Source: Leptodontidium sp. MPI-SDFR-AT-0119
Lineage: Eukaryota > Ascomycota > Leotiomycetes > Helotiales > Leptodontidiaceae
Direction: 5' to 3'
NCBI GenBank assembly: GCA_020726505.1
Contig: JAHLEZ010000023.1
Span: 558,001-622,000, forward strand
Length of the DNA stretch: 64,000 nucleotides
A program made the position numbers and the translations under genes. Positions 57,206-64,000 of this stretch are shown here, one piece after another (positions within the stretch are counted from its first letter, which is position 1; each line of letters starts with the position of its first letter). The notes beneath the pieces were generated by a model. It searched no databases. It had not been told where the DNA came from and saw nothing but the letters and a program-made list of their open reading frames with translations.

Positions 57206-58916
57206 ATGGTCACTCCAGCATTTGGATTCTCTGTCGGCGACTTCATTGCTGGAGGTCAGCTCCTCATCGAAGTTATAAACGCATTTAAAGAAGCGGGTGG
57301 TGCTTCATCAAAGTATGCCTCAGAGGTATCTTTCCTCAACGGTCTCAAGTCGACTCTCGATCACCTGGAACAATTCGTGAGCAGTACCTCTCAAAGTAAT
57401 CAGCTCTCGCCGGTCATTTCGAAATTGCTGAACGATATCCGGGGACCGTGGGATGAATTCAAAAAGTTCCTGGACAAGTATGAACCGTCTCTGGGTGCAT
57501 CTTCAAGTAGGTCGAAACTCGGAAAAGCCCCCAGGACGATTCAGTATACGGCAAAGGATATTTCGGGGAAGGTGGGAAATTTGAAAAGACAAACCGAGCA
57601 GCCTTTGCAAGCAGTTAACTCGCTCCTGTCTCTACACGTGATGTGAGTTCTTACTGCAATTGAGTTGGGATTATTGAATAGAAGTGATTGTGCTAACCAG
57701 AGCCAGACAATCTCTCGAAACCCTTCCTGAACAGCTCCTAAATCCAGCACAATGTGCCCAACTGGTTCAGGCCATCGCACTTGCCGACATCCCAACGGAG
57801 TTAGACAAGCAAATCCGTGTTCTGACACTTGCTGCAGACTCGCACAATGTCAAACAAGACCAGCAACTAGAGATTATAGCCACGCTACGTTTTCAACTAG
57901 AAGACAAGCTTGAAACTCTTCAATCTGTACTCAACGAGGTGAAAGACGAGCAAGTCAAAGATAAAGCTCTGAAAGAAAGAAATGAGGAGCAGGTCGAAAT
58001 ATCAAAGGACTTAGGGAGAAGCGTGGAGAAACTGGTCATTACTTTGGAGAAGAGAACTGACGTTCTGGAGGAAGGGGTCAAGGAGCAGAAAAAGTTGATA
58101 CTTGCGCTGAAATCATTTTTGGAGGACAAGGTTTCTAGATTCGAAGTTGTCTTGAAATCTGGCGATGACAAGCAGGGTCAAGGCGAGGTGAAGGAAAAAA
58201 CAGTACAGTGGCCGTCAGCAACCCTTTCAACAGCATATTTTGCTGCTTTACTGTTATCGAGTGTTTTGTCAAGCGTTGCTGTTACGTCAGTTGTGAATCG
58301 CAGAGAGATGAATAGCAGATATCTCGGACGAAAGAAAGGTTGTGGTCCGGTGTTCCTTCCAAACGACCATAGTCTCCCAGGACTCAGAAGTACCGTGCAG
58401 AGCCAGACGGAGCCGTCAGTCCCAGAAGCGGTCGCTAATGGTGGCGAGTTATCCACGATTGAAGTGGATATCGATACGCAGTTGGAACCAAACTTGTCTA
58501 CCAATGCAAAGGTATCTGAGTGGCTCTTCGACTGGTCAACATCTCCAAGCACACTGCCGCAAGTCAATCAACAGCAAACCAAATATCACCGAGCTCAAAT
58601 AGATTCTTTTGATTTTGATGTTGGATGGAGCAGTAAGCTGTCGAAGTTGTCTAATTCTGATTCTGGAGACGACCTAGGATCGGGGAGTGGTGAAGTGCAT
58701 CATGGTGGTGACTTCACGGATGGACCAGGTCCAGTATTTCCACTGCCAGAAAGTGGTGGATTTGATTGGGGGATCGTAGGAGGTGGTGATGGTGTGGATG
58801 GTGGAGGATGGGATTCTTGGGGTGGTGGCTCGTGGGGCGGTGATGGAGGAAGTGATGGAGGAAGTGATGGAGGAAGTGGTGGAGGAAGTGGTGGCGGAGG
58901 ATCTGATTCTTCATAA
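57206..58916 (+). CDS. FGFSVGDFI-type (STAND/HeLo-like N-terminal) protein with Gly-rich tail, predicted 550 aa
   Basis: Exons 57206-57642 and 57701-58916 flank a 58-bp intron (GTGAGT, branch GTGCTAAC, CAG). Residues 1-160 are helical and open with FGFSVGDFIAGGQLLIEVIN, a common N-terminal module of fungal STAND/NLR and related proteins. A long coiled-coil stretch follows (about 190-310, Lys/Glu-rich heptads). One hydrophobic helix near 335-355 (AYFAALLLSSVLSSVAVTSV) is probably a membrane anchor. The C-terminal 80 residues are Gly/Ser/Asp/Trp-rich and end in GGSDGG-type repeats. There is no NTPase domain. By analogy with HeLo/NLR execution systems it could act in programmed cell death, but this is inference. 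Its divergent neighbour is a HET-domain gene. Confidence 0.7.
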
Positions 58917-59102
58917 TGAGAACTGCTTGATAAATTTCGCTCTCATTTGAATTGATGAAGACATAGAAAGGTTAATCGAGTGGGCTTGCTGATCGTTTAT
59001 ATTTTGTTAACTTGCATTTTTATGATTCTCGCTATCAAGGTTCGCGTTCGGGCTTCAACGATATCGCCTGATTGTCTGCAAAATGTCCAACATACTCTCC
59101 GG

Positions 59103-59850
59103 CTACCATTCCTTAGGTTTAGGAGTTATCGAGGGCCAAGCTCGAGGCACAAAATCATAACCATATCTATTCACCATCCCACGAAGTGTCACAACCGGCA
59201 AATTACCGATCCACCATGAGTCTTCCTCCACTAAGAACATCAATACAGACCAGTGAGCACAAATATCAAGCGCAAGAGCTTCCTCTCTTGTCAATCCGTA
59301 GTATTTTCGTCGATTGCGTGACAAGCTGGGCCTTCGAGCCGTTCATCGAGAAGTGGAAGAACAAAATCCAGATATGCTTGAGGGGCATTAACAAGAAAGC
59401 TGAGGAGGACACTTGTTAATGGTTCCGTTGGCAATGGATTCCTTGCTTTTCTTGCGTATGAGGGAAGCCAAGGTGCTACCTGTGGTGCTGAAACTGATTC
59501 GGGCTCATGTTCTGTTTCGACGGGAGTAGTGAGCGAATATTTGGGATTGGTAACGGATGTGAAGAGTGCTTTTTTACTGATAGTTTCAAGATTTGGAAAA
59601 CGGTGTTGCATGCATATGCAAGTGCACTGGCACCGTCGCCATGGTTGAGGGAAGTTGCCTCAAGTCTTTGCTGAAGCTTAGTGAAAGCACAGTGAATGGT
59701 ACCTGCGAGTATTGGAAGCATGATATGGGTGCGTGACGGAGCCAAAGCCGTAGGAGGAGTGATTGTTTCATCGACCGGATTGTCACATGCCTCTTCCATG
59801 CCCTGGAAATGTCCGAAGGTGGCAATTGAGGTATTATGATTGAGTTGCAC
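59103..59850 (-). pseudogene. frameshifted C-terminal relic, probably of a fungal transcription factor-like protein
   Basis: Three adjacent minus-strand frames read as one protein if shifted. They are 59850 down to about 59590 (SRTHIMLPILAGTIHCAFTK), about 59590 down to 59310 (SVLLSFLVNAPQAYLDFVLP) and 59310 down to 59103 (EEALALDICAHWSVLMFLVE, then DSWWIGNLP). The last segment resembles the end of fungal-specific Zn2Cys6 factor C-terminal domains, where an ALA.LA.WC.LL motif precedes WW. No DNA-binding domain was found upstream. Small introns are possible, but no good splice sites explain either shift. Confidence 0.45.
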
Positions 59851-59915
59851 CAGAGTTCCTCGATCGCCGGAATTCCATATTTTAAGACTCTAGGGCCTTT
59901 GGAATAGGCTGACAA

Positions 59916-60942
59916 GGACGACCGACGTCTCTTGACTCCTGGACATTATACTACATGTTGCAGTTTCGAGGTAAAGAACGTTCTGCATTGACACGACTAG
60001 TTATTTTACAGTGGTCTATAGCCTTTACTTATAAACCCCGAAAGAACTCTTATTGCCCCTGAAAGTTCCTATGCATCTGTGCCCGCACCACCATCAGCCT
60101 TAGGCTCTATCTCTAACAATGGACGCCTATGACATATGGACATGTATTATGGTTAGGGTTTGAGGTTTGGGTTATATTTATTTCTAATAACGCTAACTTA
60201 TTACAGGTGTTTGCGTTTGGGGAAGAAAGAGATTGTAGTAAAGGGGGGAGGGTCTTTGGTCATATAGTACTCTGGCGGGGACTGGGAATCAAAAGTCTTC
60301 TCGATGATTTGCAACTATGGAATCACGATACCACACAGTCTTTAGAGCAGCAAGTAAGGAATATTCGAGTGCATACTTTGGAGTCTATCAACCCAGCTAT
60401 GTCATCTGCCGTGATATAAGTTATATTCTTGCGAAATCATGCATTTCTCTTAAGTTTAATGTATACCTATCAGAGTATTTCGGGCTAGCTCCGCTTGGAT
60501 GATTGGGCATTTGGTACCTAGATGGTTTATTATTTCTGTGAATGGTCTTCTCAATTTTCAAAGTCCAAGTACAGAACCGATCTGATGTCCATTCAGGTAT
60601 GTCTTCGTGCCATCACCGTGAGGGGCATGCAAGTAACCTGCTTACTGCAATTCTCAACATTCATGCCAAAGGCATCTTGTGAATGGGTACGATTCAGAGA
60701 AACAACATAGCCTGTGGTCTATGCCGGGAGTATTTTTACCTAATTTTGATCTCTAAAGACCGTTATTGGTCTTGGAACTCCTACGTTCAAGCCTTTTGGG
60801 ACTCATTTATACATAATTAAACATTTCTTTAACGAAACAGTTTGAGACTACGATACGTCTGAAGTTGTGAGGAAGCCCTGACTGAGATATTAACTACATA
60901 TCAATCGGAGTGGGAGTGCTCAAGCACGATGTAAATGTAGTT
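59916..60942. other. intergenic region, no supported gene
   Basis: Only short open frames without domains or splice continuity. Composition is host-like and slightly AT-richer between 60000 and 60900. Confidence 0.5.
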
Positions 60943-63423
60943 CTAGAAAGAAGCACGCCTCTGCCTGTTGGTGGCCTGTTTCAACCTTTCGGACAAACTG
61001 GCCGCCTCGGGGCTTACAAGCTGGTCTCTGTCTGCCTCATCGCTGTCGCTCACAGACGTCGTTGTTGTTTCTGCCACATTGACGCGATGATCTTCATCTA
61101 TGTCTCGAGATGTTGGAGCTGAGCTTCCACTCAGATTCTGGGCCTCGATAAGGGAACCGGATGTAAGCTTGTTGCCCAAATCATTCCTATCGCCACCACG
61201 ACTTGCAACGTCCACCTCGCTTCCTCTACCTCTTGCAGATGGTTCCCTCATCTTCTCAGGAAGTACCCATTTCTCCCAGCCGTCTTTACGTCTGACCTTT
61301 TCGTTCCCTCCAGCAAATTTCCGGTATTCTACAAGATCAGACTCTTTACACACGGCCCGCAGGACATCAAGATCAAACATTAGTGCTTTGATTCCTCTGA
61401 GAGTTGCGATGAATATCAAGTGAATGAATCCTTCGGAGTCCATGTGCTTGCGTATCTGAAGTTTGTCCTCCAGCAGGCTCTCTGAAGAGAACCAAAAGTT
61501 TCTGAAGTTGTATTAGTTTACCGAGCTGGTTCGGTAGGAATAAAATTATGGCTGGGACTTGGAACTTACAGCATCACCTCGATGAGAGGGCGCGACTTGT
61601 TCGTGTTGAACTTTAGAACTGCTGGACCAAATACATCGGAATACAGATTCAGACCTTTCCCGATATTCCCACGCTCAGCGATGCCAGCGTCTTCCTCGGC
61701 AGGCTTCGCAGGTTGCGCCATAAGAGGTTCATGCTCCATTATACCCTTCCCGTCTCCTATGAGGAGCGGTGGGGACTTGACTGCGGATGCACTTTTCACG
61801 ATATCCTCGATGGTTGGCATGAATGGCGGTGGGGGTAATACTTTACTACCACCAGGGTAATAATCGTTGTACTTGTCTCGCATCCACCAAGCGTCTTGAG
61901 CCTCATCATCTAGCAAGAGAGCGTTTCCCCCACCACTTACTCACGCCCGAATGTAGCAAAACCACTTTTCTGAAGCGTCCATACGGTGGAGAGTCATACC
62001 AGTCAGAGCTGTAGTAGTAAGAGTTTCCTTCGGTTGGTTGACCTTTCGCAAGAGAGGATATGCTGCTGTCAAAAAGGCGAAACTTTGCCCTTGTGGCTTT
62101 CTCTTCACGTTGTCTCCTCTGGTTTCTGCGAGTTTTTTCAATCCATGGTCGGGTCTTTTCCTTCGGTTTTCTGAAAAAGAATGCAGCTCCGAGCTGGAGC
62201 ATAACCGATCGCATGGTACTAATGTCGGTAACTGGATTACTCGTGAAGGACATGAAGGATATATCGTGTGGGTAGAATTTTGAGAGTTCGCTCATGGTGA
62301 TACGTTGATCCTTGCTATCTTATTCTCGTGTCAGCACAACCTAAGCCTTTCCCAGAGATCTCAGCATACCATGATGGTCCGGTTGGAAGGGATGCTTATG
62401 TGCCGCAGCAACTGAATCGCCATTGATTGATAAAGTGGGAGTAGCAGAAGGCACATAGCCGCGAAGAAGAGAGTTTGCGTGATTGTCGTTCGCTGTGTGC
62501 GACCACTGAAATGTGCCGTCACCCGGCTCCGTATATGAACGAGGAACATTGTCCACGTTCCTGGTAGGACTTTGGCCAAGAGATTTGCCTTTAGACTCGG
62601 GATATCGAAGTATCAGGAAAACAAAATGGCCCTCTTGATATGAGTCGCGAAATCTGCGTCGCTTCTTCCATTCTCGGCAATTCCGCCTCACGTGGTGCTT
62701 CTCTGCTGCAGTTCGTTGATGGAAGGAGTATACTCGGACCTCGAAGACCGTCCCGGTGGTAAGTTGCACAGCTTCGTACCCTTGGCCATACTTATCACCA
62801 GCCCTGGTCCGCTTAAGCTGGAGTTGGGGATATTGAACTGTGTTGATGACTTTGTCGACAAGACCTAACACGTTTTCTCTTTCTTGGCTGTCGGGCACAA
62901 AGGGTTCCGATGCTGAGTGGAGGGAGTCGATTTCCTCAAGCTGCGATACTTTGCTTTTAGGTTTGAATTTGGATGACTCATGACCAGTCGGTCTCGTAGG
63001 GTCTGCGAGTTTCGATGTGCCATGGGAGCTCTTAGCGTTGGGGTTAGAAGCAGGTGTAGTTGCAGTAGACAGTGACTGGGTTCTCTTGTTTTTGGTGGAC
63101 TTTCGTGGTTTTTCAGATAGTAAGCTCGAGATGGGATGGATAACTGGGGGAAGTAACGGCCATTCTGTGTCACTATCCAGTTCCGTTGATACCGGTAAGT
63201 ACGCAGGTGCTGTAGAGCTCTCAAATATTGGCGTGGGAGGGTGGGTTCGAGCTTTGCCAGATGGCCCGGACCTAGTCGGCTGCAATTTTGATTCAATACA
63301 CTCCTGGGTCGCTTTCTGGATGTCGTTATTAAAATCCACTTCTAGCTCGCTGTCGTTGACACAAACCTCAGCAAGCGTGTTTCTCTGCCTCAGAGCAGAA
63401 TTGCGAAACTGAAAGCCGTCCAT
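60943..63423 (-). CDS. La-motif (LARP-like) RNA-binding protein, predicted 771 aa
   Basis: Four minus-strand exons: 63423-62370, 62318-61941, 61894-61570 and 61501-60943. Their introns are 51, 46 and 68 bp. Donors are GTATGC, GTAAGT and GTAAGT, and phase is kept throughout. The first ATG is at 63423. The N-terminal 350 residues are Ser/Thr/Lys/Pro-rich with a folded-looking patch (TTGTVFEVRVYSFHQRTAAE). The last two exons carry a La module: NFWFSSESLLEDKLQIRKHM, then DSEGFIHLIFIATLRGIKAL, ending in VRRKDGWEKWVLP. This matches the helical La motif of LARP1-type proteins (YFS.ENL..D.FLR..MD..GFV.L..IA.F.R...L). The family position IEYYFS is altered, so it is a divergent member. The basic and acidic tails are disordered. 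A role in mRNA binding is expected from the family only. Confidence 0.75.
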
Positions 63424-64000
63424 TGACACCTTCAGCTCAGCTCAATCAAATAAGGGCACCCAAGCAATTCGATTTTACCAAAGAACCATAGGCCTTAGTA
63501 TTTGAGAAGAAGTAGGGCAAGGAATTTGAAAGTTTGGATGTGGAGGCTCGCGACTTCCTGACACCATGCCATGGTTCGCTCTGACAGACGGCCAGGCAGT
63601 TTTCGGTGAGGAGAGCACTCAGCTGGGAATGTGAGGCAGACCTGGAAGCCAGGCTGCGTGTTGGCAGCCCTTCATTGGCCACCCTCTGCCGTAGACCCTG
63701 CATTCAACGCACGACCACATCACAACACCATCCCATCAGCGCCACAATCTCAATTTTTGAGGCCGTTCACGTGATGAAATTTGGCTCGCCAAGGGATGGG
63801 TGCGGGGGAGAATCATTGAGGTTAAGTACGGCTCTCCCCTCCGGCGTGTGTGCGACCCCCAAACCACTTCACGATCAACACCTGTGGACCCAAAAAAAGC
63901 TCCGACCGGACGGGGCATAAACAACCATCTGGGGACGGCATCTAGTCCCCAGCTAGCACATTTCTGAGCGATGTTACAGTGATCGACAGCCCTCACGACG
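63424..64000. other. window edge, no supported gene
   Basis: Short opposing open frames only (63606-63920 plus, 63736-63996 minus). No domain or splice evidence. This region holds the upstream region of the La-motif gene and perhaps the start of a gene beyond the window. Confidence 0.45.

Noticed and set aside
61906..62295. Three separate small genes at 60943-61443, 61566-61916 and 61906-62295
   Set aside because: Good donors, acceptors and phase join them with 62370-63423 into one La-motif gene.
1..64000. CRISPR arrays, rRNA or tRNA genes, bacterial operons
   Set aside because: None seen; the window is eukaryotic fungal DNA and no tRNA cloverleaf or rRNA stretch was recognised by eye.

Overview
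The window is nuclear DNA of a filamentous ascomycete. The evidence is short introns (about 43-85 bp) with GTA/GTG donors and CTAAC/CTGAC branch sites, fungal-only families (HET domain, PTH11/rhodopsin-like membrane protein, C2H2-ankyrin proteins), and a sharp split between GC-balanced gene-bearing DNA and AT-rich, stop-riddled transposon DNA typical of RIP (repeat-induced point mutation). A leotiomycete-like fungus is plausible, but that is inference.

Layout. 1-19.7 kb is RIP-degraded heterochromatin: a full-length Ty1/copia element (A1, 32-7581, 5-bp target duplication) beside a second Copia family (B1, 7726-15800), itself split by a solo LTR (13249-13629); then unidentified AT-rich relics, one arm of a foldback element and part of a TIR element. 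20.0-22.7 kb is less mutated: a diverged 200-bp duplication hosting a 250-bp MITE-like insert, then a broken rhodopsin/PTH11-like gene. 22.7-23.98 kb holds a TIR element and the left arm of a foldback element. 23981-31567 is a pristine Copia element (C) with identical LTRs, intact 5-bp duplications, an uninterrupted gag-pol frame on the minus strand and a spliced Cys-rich gene on the plus strand; it sits inside the foldback element. 31.6-41.8 kb is again RIP DNA: a second solo LTR, and a truncated A copy (A2) split by a nested full-length B copy (B2). 42-64 kb is host gene space.

The most unusual signal is in element C. The self-complementary hexamer CGTACG (usually as TCGTACGA or TTCGTACGA) recurs about fifty times in 7.6 kb, in LTRs, UTRs and coding DNA and in all reading frames, but is near background elsewhere. 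All three Copia lineages also carry, between the 3' end of pol and the 3' LTR, a reverse-strand accessory gene with a C-x2-C...C...C-x2/3-C Cys-rich motif. I propose as inference that this protein recognises the element's own dispersed motif, analogous to VANC-type anti-silencing proteins of plant transposons.

Host genes, left to right: a Gln/Pro-rich protein with CxxC pairs (42301-45002, -); a coding-like minus-strand segment (45256-45603); a six-exon gene of unknown function (46575-47791, +); divergent C2H2-ankyrin (47934-50081, -) and C2H2 factor (50558-51539, +) genes; a divergent HET-domain (54326-56878, -) and FGFSVGDFI/STAND-N-like (57206-58916, +) pair that looks like a non-self recognition module; a frameshifted relic (59103-59850, -); and a La-motif protein (60943-63423, -). 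Exon structures were reconstructed by hand from splice consensus and phase.
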